From an uncultured Gammaproteobacteria bacterium (GTDB taxonomy: Bacteria > Pseudomonadota > Gammaproteobacteria > Pseudomonadales > Azotimanducaceae), in NCBI GenBank assembly GCA_913051785.1, contig CAJXCK010000018.1, forward strand, positions 1 to 32,666: 32,666 bases of DNA, written 5' to 3'. The translations under genes and the position numbers were made by a program. Below the pieces are notes generated by a model. That model did no database searches, was not told where the DNA came from, and saw only the letters and a list, made by a program, of their open reading frames with translations. Below, one piece after another: positions 1 through 10,137 of the stretch; the stretch's first letter is position 1, and each line of letters opens with the position of its first letter.

Positions 1-256
1 TGCCGCCAGCCGCCGCAGCTCCCGCTCCTGCAGCTGCACCTGCCCCTCCTGCTCCAGCACCTCCTGCGCCTCCTGCACCGCCTGAACCCGACGCGGAGCT
101 GCTTCCAGAACTGGAACTCGACTCACCACCGCTAGATCCTTCAGTTGGAGCATCCGCGCCGAACGCAGGTCTAAATGTAAAAGATAATACAAGGCAGAAG
201 ATCGCCGTAACAGCGACCAGTTGATCCAAAAAATTAGCCTTTCTTCGAGATACCAT
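1..256 (-). CDS. Secreted Gly/Ala-rich low-complexity protein (N-terminal part, runs off the window)
   Basis: The reading frame starts with ATG at 254-256 and stays open to the left edge, so about 85 N-terminal residues are seen and the C terminus is missing. Residues 1-12 are basic and polar, followed by a hydrophobic segment (about 13-29) ending in a plausible signal peptidase site near PAFGADA. After that comes a Ser/Gly linker (SSGGESSSSSGSSSASGSGG) and then an almost pure Gly/Ala tract. An AGGAG ribosome binding site (266-270, read on the minus strand) lies 9 nt before the ATG and supports this start. I do not recognise a family. Low-complexity Gly/Ala tails occur in secreted or surface proteins and in linkers, but no function can be assigned. 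The repetitive G/C-rich codons also make this a possible slippage-prone tract. Confidence 0.65.
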   Translation of the reverse strand, partial: MVSRRKANFLDQLVAVTAIFCLVLSFTFRPAFGADAPTEGSSGGESSSSSGSSSASGSGGAGGAGGAGAGGAGAAAGAGAAAAGG

Positions 257-275
257 TATTATTTTCTCCTAACTC

Positions 276-300
276 CCGAGAAACAACATATGTTCCTCGG
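276..300. repeat. Nested inverted repeat in the leader of the Gly/Ala-rich gene
   Basis: CCGAG at 276-280 pairs with CTCGG at 296-300, and between them AACATATGTT (285-294) is itself a perfect 10-bp palindrome. The element lies 20-44 bp before the start codon at 256, in the likely 5' leader or promoter of the minus-strand gene. It could be an RNA hairpin or a binding site for a dimeric regulator. Seen directly in the sequence; the role is inference. Confidence 0.35.
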
Positions 301-412
301 AAAAATTGATCACTAGCATGATAAGTCGTTATAACCACTACCGCAATAGAAACCTAGACTACAACGAGTTTCACCAGGCTCAAATCCTAATGGTTAAATT
401 AAGATTGTCCAT

Positions 413-431
413 AAAAAAAACCGAAGTTTTT
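413..431 (-). terminator. Possible intrinsic terminator with a UUCG tetraloop after the DUF3108 gene
   Basis: On the minus strand the sequence reads AAAAAC-TTCG-GTTTTT followed by further T residues, only 8 bp beyond the stop codon of the DUF3108 gene (stop at 439-441). C(UUCG)G is an unusually stable tetraloop and the U-rich tail fits a Rho-independent terminator. The stem is only 6 bp and almost all A-U, so strength is uncertain. Confidence 0.4.
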
Positions 432-438
432 GCCTCTT

Positions 439-1344
439 TCAATTACACGCATCAGTGGGTTGCCCAACAATCTGGCCCAAGGGCGACGAAATTAGCATCC
501 CAACCAGCTCGAATACTGCACAATCAGCCGATAGCACAAAGTCTACACGCCTCTCTCCAAAACCGAAAAACCATACCCCCGACCATCTCAAATCAGTTGA
601 AACATCATTATTTACTCGCTCCTCAGTACTGAACTCTTTCAATGTTTCCTTTGATTCAACACCTAAATCTCTTGAGCTTTGGACAAGAGTACCGGAACCC
701 AAGGTCGCTGAACATTTCCAAAAGAATCGCTCTGCAAACCCCGAAAGATTTAAAAGACGCAGATCCTTTTCTTGCGCTCTACTTCCATTCAAGTTAACTG
801 TGTATGTTCTCTTTCCGTCATACACGACGATTGACCCATTGCATAAAGAGGGTGACCTAGTCGAATTAATTATCTGTTTAAACAAACCCATCGGAGAGAT
901 AGCAACCCTTCCCCAAGGTAACTCAGGCGGCAGGGATATTTCCGCGGTGCGATCTATGAACTCTCTTACTAAAGGAAGGTCGCCAGAACGAAATAGTATC
1001 TCTCTTTCTTCCAAAAACCCCTGATCTCGGCCTTCAAGCCTGTATTTTTCGCCATCAATATCGTAACTCTGTCTTGCTTCTCCCTCATAATTTTTGACCA
1101 GCCTCAAGGGTCCCAAAGTTCTCCCAGAGATACTCCAATACTCCTCATTCTCTCCCGAAACAGAAAACAGCATTTCTGCTATCCGAAGCTTCTTCCATCG
1201 TAACGTGAAAGAAAGTGAACGATTCTGATCTAACCCCCCACTGTCTAAGCCTTTTGTAACTGAAGATTTGACCGTTATCGGCCAAAAGAGAGCAAAAATG
1301 AGAAGAGAAAGAATCTGAATCGTTCCAAAATTAAAAATCGACAT
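439..1344 (-). CDS. DUF3108-family envelope protein
   Basis: A 301-residue protein that starts at ATG 1342-1344 with a hydrophobic N-terminal segment (about residues 6-26), read as a signal peptide or membrane anchor. The body resembles the DUF3108 family of periplasmic proteins of unknown function: a beta-rich domain describing a measured stretch on Trp/Tyr-rich strands (for example WSISGRTLGPL) and the family-like pair of segments ISPMGLFKQI and VVYDGKRTYTVNL. DUF3108 proteins are usually 230-300 residues, so the length fits. The leader carries only a weak AGG before the start. It is followed by the candidate terminator at 413-431, and about 50 bp separate it from the upstream ThDP enzyme, so a shared transcript is possible. 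Family assignment is from remembered sequence pattern; no biochemical role is known to me. Confidence 0.6.
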   Translation of the reverse strand: MSIFNFGTIQILSLLIFALFWPITVKSSVTKGLDSGGLDQNRSLSFTLRWKKLRIAEMLFSVSGENEEYWSISGRTLGPLRLVKNYEGEARQSYDIDGEKYRLEGRDQGFLEEREILFRSGDLPLVREFIDRTAEISLPPELPWGRVAISPMGLFKQIINSTRSPSLCNGSIVVYDGKRTYTVNLNGSRAQEKDLRLLNLSGFAERFFWKCSATLGSGTLVQSSRDLGVESKETLKEFSTEERVNNDVSTDLRWSGVWFFGFGERRVDFVLSADCAVFELVGMLISSPLGQIVGQPTDACN

Positions 1345-1395
1345 CGCCTGCAGTTTTTAACTCTTTCGGATTACAGAGTAATTGCGTAACCGCTC

Positions 1396-2955
1396 TTAAA
1401 TTACAGCTTCTATCAGTGAGGGGCCTGGCGTAGAGAGCGATTCAGCAAGAGCAGAGTTAAACTCATCAGAGGTCGTTGCTCGCCACGCCTCAACTCCCAG
1501 ACCTTTTGCCAAATCAACCCAACCTAAATTGGGGTTAGTTAAATCCAACATACTCATCGCTTTTGGACCTGGGTTGTGTGCGCCAACCCTTGCAAATTCG
1601 ACCTGTAAAATAGCGTACTTTTTATTCGAGAATATTATGGTGGTGACATCCAATCCTTCTCTGGCCTGAGTCCAGAGAGCTTGAATAGTGTACATAGCGC
1701 TCCCATCGGCTTGAAGGTTTATCACACGACGATCGGGGCAAGCTATCGCGGCACCTGTCGCGGCGGGCATACCATAACCGATGGACCCGCCTGTCAGCAT
1801 CAACCAATCGTGTGGCGCTGCCGTTCTCGTCGAAATGCTAGATCCTGCCCCGCTCATTCCTCCTTCGTCAACAACGATAGCATTGTCTGGGAAGTAATGG
1901 CCCAAAGATTGACCAATCTTCTGAGGATCTAGAACTCCATTGGGTTTATTTGGCCTTTCAAATTCGACTAATGTCGGTTTTTCCGAGTCGGCCTCTAATT
2001 CCTGACATAGGGCATCAAGAGCGCCATCGATATCACCATCTCTCCCAATCAACTCGTGAGTATCACAGCCTTCAGGAGTCAACCAATTCGGTTTATCTGG
2101 ATAAGCGAAAAAAGTAACTGGGGGTTGAGAGCTGATCAGCACCAGGTTTCTTGTCCCCGCGAGAACTTCTGATGCTTGTTCTCCAAAATATGGTAACCGT
2201 TGAGCTTCAACCCGACCCGCTCCTCGCTCAGTTCGAGCCACGAACGTGTCGCTAATAATTTTCGCTCCAGTCTTTCTTGAAATCTTCCCCAACTTAGACA
2301 TCCTGCTCTCGCTGAGAAATCCATTGATTAAAAAAACTGCATTTGGATCCTTTTTAAGGACTTTGGCTACCTCCAAAACTGCCTGGTGATCGACACCTAT
2401 CGGTTTTAACGGCTCTCTCGGATTTGCCACCGCGGAAGTAACGTTCCAAGCAGTGTCCGCGGGCAAAATCAGGCTTGCTACTTGTCCCGGAGGCGACAAA
2501 GCCGCCTGTACCGCTTCGGCCCCATCATGCCCCACGGAATCGGCGGATTGTGAAATTCTGATCCAATTGCTCATTGGCCTCGCTACTCCTTCGACGTCGG
2601 AAGTAAGCGGCGCATCATACTTGCGATGATAGGTTGCGTGATCTCCAATGACATTAACTACAGGGGTTCTAGCCTTTTTCGCGTTATGCAGGTTAGCCAA
2701 CCCGTTTCCCAAGCCCGGGCCCAGGTGAGTCAACGTAGCAGCCGGTTTTCTTGCCATTCGCCCATATCCATCAGCAGCACCGGTAACCACACCCTCAAAC
2801 AGACCTAGAACACAACGCATCTCAGGATTACTGTCTAGGGCTGCCACAAAATGCATTTCCGAGGTTCCCGGATTTGCAAAACAAACGTCAACGCCGGACG
2901 CCACAAATACCTCTACTAGGCTCTCCGCGCCACTCCTATTCTTTCCATCTGGCAT
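1396..2955 (-). CDS. Thiamine diphosphate-dependent enzyme, acetolactate synthase-like / 2-oxoacid decarboxylase group
   Basis: A 519-residue ThDP enzyme with the three-domain layout of acetolactate synthase, benzoylformate decarboxylase and relatives (COG0028). The N-terminal domain has the cofactor-activating glutamate in LGLFEGVVTGAADGYGRM (about residue 54) and the PGLGNGLANLHNA segment. The central domain (about 190-330) is a degenerate Rossmann unit. The C-terminal domain carries the ThDP/Mg site as LQADGSAMYT (about 414-423) and later SNKKYAI. In most family members the first motif begins GDG; here the first Gly is Ala. It ends near residue 519, shorter than biosynthetic IlvB (about 570), and no small regulatory subunit gene lies nearby, so valine/isoleucine synthesis is unlikely. 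I take ATG 2953-2955 as start because a GGGGGGAGG run lies just before it; a TTG one codon upstream is the alternative. Substrate unknown. Confidence 0.85.
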   Translation of the reverse strand: MPDGKNRSGAESLVEVFVASGVDVCFANPGTSEMHFVAALDSNPEMRCVLGLFEGVVTGAADGYGRMARKPAATLTHLGPGLGNGLANLHNAKKARTPVVNVIGDHATYHRKYDAPLTSDVEGVARPMSNWIRISQSADSVGHDGAEAVQAALSPPGQVASLILPADTAWNVTSAVANPREPLKPIGVDHQAVLEVAKVLKKDPNAVFLINGFLSESRMSKLGKISRKTGAKIISDTFVARTERGAGRVEAQRLPYFGEQASEVLAGTRNLVLISSQPPVTFFAYPDKPNWLTPEGCDTHELIGRDGDIDGALDALCQELEADSEKPTLVEFERPNKPNGVLDPQKIGQSLGHYFPDNAIVVDEGGMSGAGSSISTRTAAPHDWLMLTGGSIGYGMPAATGAAIACPDRRVINLQADGSAMYTIQALWTQAREGLDVTTIIFSNKKYAILQVEFARVGAHNPGPKAMSMLDLTNPNLGWVDLAKGLGVEAWRATTSDEFNSALAESLSTPGPSLIEAVI

Positions 2956-3066
2956 CAACCTCCCCCCAAATTCTTGCTTCGGATTTGATCTACTATAACT
3001 GAAAAGAAGGCAGGGGCTGTTAAATTAGGCAATATTCAGGTCAATCAAATCAATTGTTTGGGGCGA

Positions 3067-3747
3067 ATGATGGAACAACTAAAGCAACTCGAGCAAAGAT
3101 TAAGAGAAACACTGCCCGGCGCTAAACTGGAGATCAGATCAATTCCAGATTCACTCAATATCAAACTCGCTTTGATCAACGAAAACTTTCCAACGGGGCC
3201 GTTGGATCAGCAGACAATGCGTAAAGTGATAAATTCTCCCGCTTATTGGTCTTTTTGCTGGGGCAGTGGAGTCGCGGCTGCCGGTTGGATAAAAGAAAAC
3301 CAAGCTTTTTTCGTAGGAAAAACTATTTTGGATATCGGCTCTGGTTCCGGAATCGCCGCAATCGCGGCATGTCTCTCTGGTGCCAAACTCGTATTCGCAT
3401 GCGACGTTGATGCTGACGCTCGTGCTGCCACAAGATATAACGCCCAACTAAATGGTCGAAAATTAACCATTATCGACAATATCAACTCGGTATCTAAAAA
3501 GCCTGACGTCGTCTTACTTTCTGATGTCCTATATGACAACAGTAATCTTTCGTTGCTAGACCATCCGCTAATAGCCGAATCTAATACCTTGATTTTCGAC
3601 TCCAGAATCAAAAACCTTTCAGCCAAAGGTTTTGAAAGCTTTGCTACTCGTTGCAGTTGTACAATTCCCAATCTGGGCGAATTTGATGAGTTTCGAGAGG
3701 TTTCAATTTTCCGATCGGACAGATCAGATTATTTTAAACCAGACTAG
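3067..3747 (+). CDS. SAM-dependent methyltransferase, NNT1/EFM7 - ETFB lysine methyltransferase type
   Basis: About 226 residues. The class I methyltransferase motif I is clear as TILDIGSGSGIAAIAACLSG, followed by the acidic end of beta-2 (FACDVDADARAATRYNAQLN) and the motif IV-like strand DVVLLSDVLYD. The segment AYWSFCWGSGVAAAGWI before motif I is typical of COG3897 (NNT1/EFM7), a group that includes the lysine methyltransferase of electron transfer flavoprotein beta subunit. A protein lysine or N-terminal amine substrate is therefore more likely than a small molecule, but this is inference. Two in-frame ATGs (3067 and 3070) follow a GGGGCG run that can serve as ribosome binding site. The gene is divergent from the ThDP enzyme gene with about 110 bp between them, which must hold both promoters. 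Confidence 0.75.
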   Translation: MMEQLKQLEQRLRETLPGAKLEIRSIPDSLNIKLALINENFPTGPLDQQTMRKVINSPAYWSFCWGSGVAAAGWIKENQAFFVGKTILDIGSGSGIAAIAACLSGAKLVFACDVDADARAATRYNAQLNGRKLTIIDNINSVSKKPDVVLLSDVLYDNSNLSLLDHPLIAESNTLIFDSRIKNLSAKGFESFATRCSCTIPNLGEFDEFREVSIFRSDRSDYFKPD

Positions 3748-3818
3748 GGGAATGCTGCTTATCCCGACGTTGCCCAGGGAGCAACTAATCGTTAGTCTAA
3801 CCAAGTAAGTGTCGCTTT

Positions 3819-3826
3819 AAAGGGGA
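3819..3826 (+). promoter_or_regulatory. Ribosome binding site that fixes the GTG start of the crotonase gene
   Basis: AAAGGGGA lies 4 nt before the GTG at 3831-3833, and there is no better ATG nearby in frame, which supports the GTG start. Confidence 0.6.
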
Positions 3827-3830
3827 AAAC

Positions 3831-4676
3831 GTGAGCGAAGAATACCAGGATATAATATATGAGGTTGAAGATCCCATCGCGGTTATAAAAATGAATAGGC
3901 CGGAGGCACTAAATGCGTTTACCGCTAGGATGCTGGCGGAAATTAGACACGCTCTGGCTGAGGCTGAAAATGATGAGAGGGTCGTAGGCATTGTTCTTAC
4001 CGGAGAGGGAAAAGGATTTTGCCCCGGAATGGATATGAATGCGCTGGACTCCCAAAGCAGTGGAACTAATGACGGTCAACGTGAGGATTTAAGCTTTTTA
4101 GCCGCAAACCCAGGAGACGAAACTTTAGGAGAAAATTTCGAAACCACGTATACCTATTTTATGTCAATAAGAAAGCCTATTATTGCAGCAATCAATGGTG
4201 CTTGCGCTGGCTTAGGACTAGCAGTAGCGACTATGACAGACATCCGTATCGCCGAGCGATCAGCAAGGTTTAGCACAGCCTTCTCACAAAGAGGTTTGAT
4301 TGCAGAGCACGGGATCAGCTGGACCCTGCCTAGGCTAATTGGCACTGGAAATGCGCTGGATTTGCTTTGGAGCGCGAGAAAATTTGACGGTCAGGAAGCG
4401 AAGGATTTAGGGTTGGCTGAAATTCTGGCTGAGGACGGAGAATCTCTCCTAACAGCCAAAAACTACATAAAAACATTGGCAATGGGGTCCGCGCCTAAAT
4501 CTCTACAAGTCATAAAGGCTCAAGTTCACAGGCATAACAATATGCAACTTGGAGAATCCATGAAAGAGACAAATGACTGGATGGCAATTAGTTTGAAGCG
4601 GTCAGATTTCAAAGAAGGCGTCAGATCTTTTATTGAAAAAAGACCTCCTAACTTTGAGAGAGTAAGCCTTACTTAG
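3831..4676 (+). CDS. Enoyl-CoA hydratase/isomerase (crotonase) family protein
   Basis: A 281-residue crotonase-fold protein, the usual length for this family. The first oxyanion-hole segment is GKGFCPGMDMNAL (about 60-72) and the second is NGACAGLGLAVATMTDIRIA (about 122-141). Family members bind an acyl-CoA thioester and catalyse hydration, isomerisation or related steps. In an eye alignment to rat mitochondrial enoyl-CoA hydratase, the two catalytic glutamates (E144, E164) fall on Ala131 and Phe151, so this is unlikely to be a standard hydratase. Instead it has SQRGLIAEHGISW (about 152-164), with Glu159 a candidate acid/base as in some crotonases of unknown substrate. The start is GTG with a strong ribosome binding site. 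About 135 bp separate it from the bactofilin genes; no functional link to its neighbours is evident. Confidence 0.85.
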   Translation: MSEEYQDIIYEVEDPIAVIKMNRPEALNAFTARMLAEIRHALAEAENDERVVGIVLTGEGKGFCPGMDMNALDSQSSGTNDGQREDLSFLAANPGDETLGENFETTYTYFMSIRKPIIAAINGACAGLGLAVATMTDIRIAERSARFSTAFSQRGLIAEHGISWTLPRLIGTGNALDLLWSARKFDGQEAKDLGLAEILAEDGESLLTAKNYIKTLAMGSAPKSLQVIKAQVHRHNNMQLGESMKETNDWMAISLKRSDFKEGVRSFIEKRPPNFERVSLT

Positions 4677-4811
4677 CCGTTTTATGACTAACTCCTAATC
4701 AAATCAAATGCTCGAATCTCGGTTAGCCTTTTAAGCAGAAACGTAATCAAGTTCTTGGAAAATCTTCACATTGTGGATTAGGATCAATGAACATCAACAG
4801 TCGCACTATTT

Positions 4812-5273
4812 GTGCAAGATCTTGTAATATGTGGATATGAAATTAAAGCTTATTCATCCAAAATGAAGCCTGCACTCGCTACAAGCCTGGTATCCGAGGG
4901 AACGTCCCTAAGCGGCGATTTGAAATTTGAAAAAGAACTAGTCGTGGCTGGTTCCGTGAATGGCTCCATTACATGCAGTGGAGATGATAAAGGGGTGGTG
5001 AAAATATTGGATGGCGGCGCGTTAATTGGAGAAATTAATTCTCCGATGATAGAAATCTTTGGCAAGGTCGAGGCAACAATCACCGGAACCAATAGTATTG
5101 TGATCGGGTCAAGTGCCAACGTAACGGGAGTTGTTCGCTATCATAGGCTCGAGGTTAGTCCCGGAGCAATAATAAACGGAGAACTTGTTCCGATTAATGA
5201 ATTTAAGGACAAACACCCTCAATTACAGAAAATTGATCAGGGTAAAAAGAGCACAACGAACAAGCAAATCTAA
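4812..5273 (+). CDS. Bactofilin (first of two in tandem)
   Basis: A bactofilin (DUF583, polymer-forming cytoskeletal family) of up to 153 residues. The core (about residues 25-130) shows the repeating short beta-strand pattern of the right-handed beta-helix: TSLSGDLKFEKELVVAGSVN, then KILDGGALIGEINSPMIEIF, then a run ending VTGVVRYHRLEVSPGAIING. Bactofilins polymerise without nucleotide at the inner face of the membrane and scaffold cell-wall enzymes or chromosome-segregation factors. The charged tail after residue 130 is the usual disordered C terminus. The start is uncertain: GTG at 4812 gives the longest frame, but ATG at 4863 (MKPALATSLVSEG) would give a more typical N terminus; neither has a clear ribosome binding site. 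A second bactofilin follows after 48 bp and a ParA-like ATPase after that, suggesting one transcript. Confidence 0.88.
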   Translation: MQDLVICGYEIKAYSSKMKPALATSLVSEGTSLSGDLKFEKELVVAGSVNGSITCSGDDKGVVKILDGGALIGEINSPMIEIFGKVEATITGTNSIVIGSSANVTGVVRYHRLEVSPGAIINGELVPINEFKDKHPQLQKIDQGKKSTTNKQI

Positions 5274-5321
5274 TTGAATCGCAACGACAATAACCATTTA
5301 AACTTAAAACGGGGCTGAAAC

Positions 5322-5750
5322 ATGGCGGATAAAGACACAGATTATGAATTCTATGTTGGAGCAGCGACACACCTTGAGGGAGCATCGTTGGCTATAGAGG
5401 GTACGGCTAGAATAGATGGTAAGATTGTCGGCAAGGTTGCCGTAAAACATCTGATAGTCGGCCCGGGGGGCGTCGTTGAGGGCGACATTTCTGGAGAGAC
5501 GGCTGAAATTGAGGGGACGGTAGAGGATAGCCTCACACTCACTGGAAAATTAACCGTCAGATCTTCCGGTCGCATCAGGGGAAAAATTCAGTACGGCTCA
5601 ATAGAAACCATGGAGGGTGCGAAGCTTATTGGTGAAATTTCGACCGATTGGGGTTCTGACTCTAATATGAGCTCCTCGGAGGATAGACTGTCCGCATTCA
5701 CCTCATCTCTCGACTCCGCAGAGCCCGGTGAAGAGGAAACCTCGGAATAA
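5322..5750 (+). CDS. Bactofilin (second of two in tandem)
   Basis: A 142-residue bactofilin-domain protein. The beta-helix core runs from about residue 15 to 108, with the tell-tale rungs EGASLAIEGTARIDGKIVGK, HLIVGPGGVVEGDISGETAE and LTVRSSGRIRGKIQYGSIE. The C-terminal 35 residues are Ser/Asp/Glu-rich and probably disordered. It differs strongly from the upstream bactofilin in tail composition (acidic here, Lys-rich there), so the two are likely distinct co-polymer partners rather than a fresh duplication. The start is ATG 5322 with a poor GGGG run as ribosome binding site. The ParA-like gene begins 72 bp downstream on the same strand. In Myxococcus xanthus several bactofilins co-assemble and recruit a ParA-type ATPase; a similar role here is inference from gene order. 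Confidence 0.9.
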   Translation: MADKDTDYEFYVGAATHLEGASLAIEGTARIDGKIVGKVAVKHLIVGPGGVVEGDISGETAEIEGTVEDSLTLTGKLTVRSSGRIRGKIQYGSIETMEGAKLIGEISTDWGSDSNMSSSEDRLSAFTSSLDSAEPGEEETSE

Positions 5751-5822
5751 TTAGTCACAAATCAGGCTAACTAAGTGCCTCATGGATAGAAAAACCTAAC
5801 TATCGAGGGTCATCTGAGCAAG

Positions 5823-6581
5823 ATGAAAACGCCGGAACCTAAAAAGGACAGAAAGACGAGGACGGCTATTTTTGCCAATTCGAAGGGAGGCGTCGGAAAG
5901 AGCACTCTAGCTCTTTTAACTTGTTTAGGACTCGCATCAAGGCACCAGAACGCTTCCGTAGAATTGATAGATTTGGATAGCCAGTCCACTAGCAGTGATT
6001 CCCTTCAAAGATTTGCTAATCATCGTTTCTCGGTTATAAATGATGAGCATTTATTCCTTGCTTCTGGATCTCCGAACAATGGCAATATAGTTAATCATAT
6101 CGACTCTGAACCTCGAAATAGTGAAAAGGATTCCTTTCTTATTTTCGACAGTCCAGCGGGCAGTGAACCTGCCAGAAGCTCTTTTTTGTTGAGATGCAAT
6201 CTAATTTTTGTACCAACTTCCGTCAGCGATGCAGATGTTCACGCAACGAAAAAGTATCTTCGGTCTTTACAAGATCTTTTTGATAGACAAGACCAGCAAG
6301 TTTCCGAGGCGGGCAGTCCCGCGATTGTAATCCTTCCAAACATGATGGATAGCAGGGAGGAATATAACGAGCTTAGGCAGATCTTGGCGGACAAGCCAGT
6401 CTACTTTGGAAAGCCACTCTACTTTTCAACGTTATTTAGGAGAGCTTTTAGAGACGAGGAAAACGATACCAACGTAAAGCGCCTAATGCTCGATAGCGCC
6501 GAATACGTCGACTGGATCACATCTTTAATTCTGAACGGCGATACGCTAAATGGCGCGGAAGAGAAACTCTATCAGCTATAA
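5823..6581 (+). CDS. Orphan ParA/MinD-family ATPase
   Basis: A 252-residue ParA-superfamily ATPase. The deviant Walker A is NSKGGVGKSTLAL with the signature lysine at residue 21 and the P-loop lysine at 26. The A' motif is ELIDLDSQSTSSDS (about 47-60); the usual Pro of DxDPQ is Ser here. The B motif is LIFDSPAGS (about 106-114). Such proteins dimerise on ATP and bind DNA or membrane to position chromosomes, plasmids or protein assemblies. No parB-like gene lies beside it and it does not sit near an origin-like region, so it is more like cargo-positioning orphan ParAs (McdA, ParC, VirC1-like) than a chromosome ParA. It follows two bactofilin genes, the likeliest partners. It converges with the lytic-transglycosylase gene, ending 11 bp from it. 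Confidence 0.85.
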   Translation: MKTPEPKKDRKTRTAIFANSKGGVGKSTLALLTCLGLASRHQNASVELIDLDSQSTSSDSLQRFANHRFSVINDEHLFLASGSPNNGNIVNHIDSEPRNSEKDSFLIFDSPAGSEPARSSFLLRCNLIFVPTSVSDADVHATKKYLRSLQDLFDRQDQQVSEAGSPAIVILPNMMDSREEYNELRQILADKPVYFGKPLYFSTLFRRAFRDEENDTNVKRLMLDSAEYVDWITSLILNGDTLNGAEEKLYQL

Positions 6582-6592
6582 ATAAGCGGCCG

Positions 6593-10012
<3,420 letters not shown>

Positions 10013-10049
10013 CGATTATGTCGAAAATTAAGTGCACCGATGGACCCCG

Positions 10050-10055
10050 ATTATA
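10050..10055 (-). promoter_or_regulatory. Candidate -10 box for an internal zipA-ligA promoter
   Basis: A consensus TATAAT on the minus strand lies 37 bp before the zipA start in the smc-zipA gap. No good -35 hexamer is seen 16-18 bp upstream, so it would need an activator or other support. Confidence 0.3.
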
Positions 10056-10137
10056 TCCTTCTTTTAGATTTGCCTTCTACCCCTTTGAAGAGAGATTTCT
10101 TCGGCGGCAAAGAACCAGATTTGAGAGGTAAAACAAT

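Noticed and set aside
455-1024. Open frame of 189 codons on the plus strand
   Set aside because: It is antisense to the DUF3108 gene, whose protein shows family pattern and a signal sequence; the plus-strand product has no recognisable features or ribosome binding site.
3243-3671. Open frame of 142 codons on the minus strand
   Set aside because: Antisense to the methyltransferase gene, which carries clear motif I and IV; a shadow frame.
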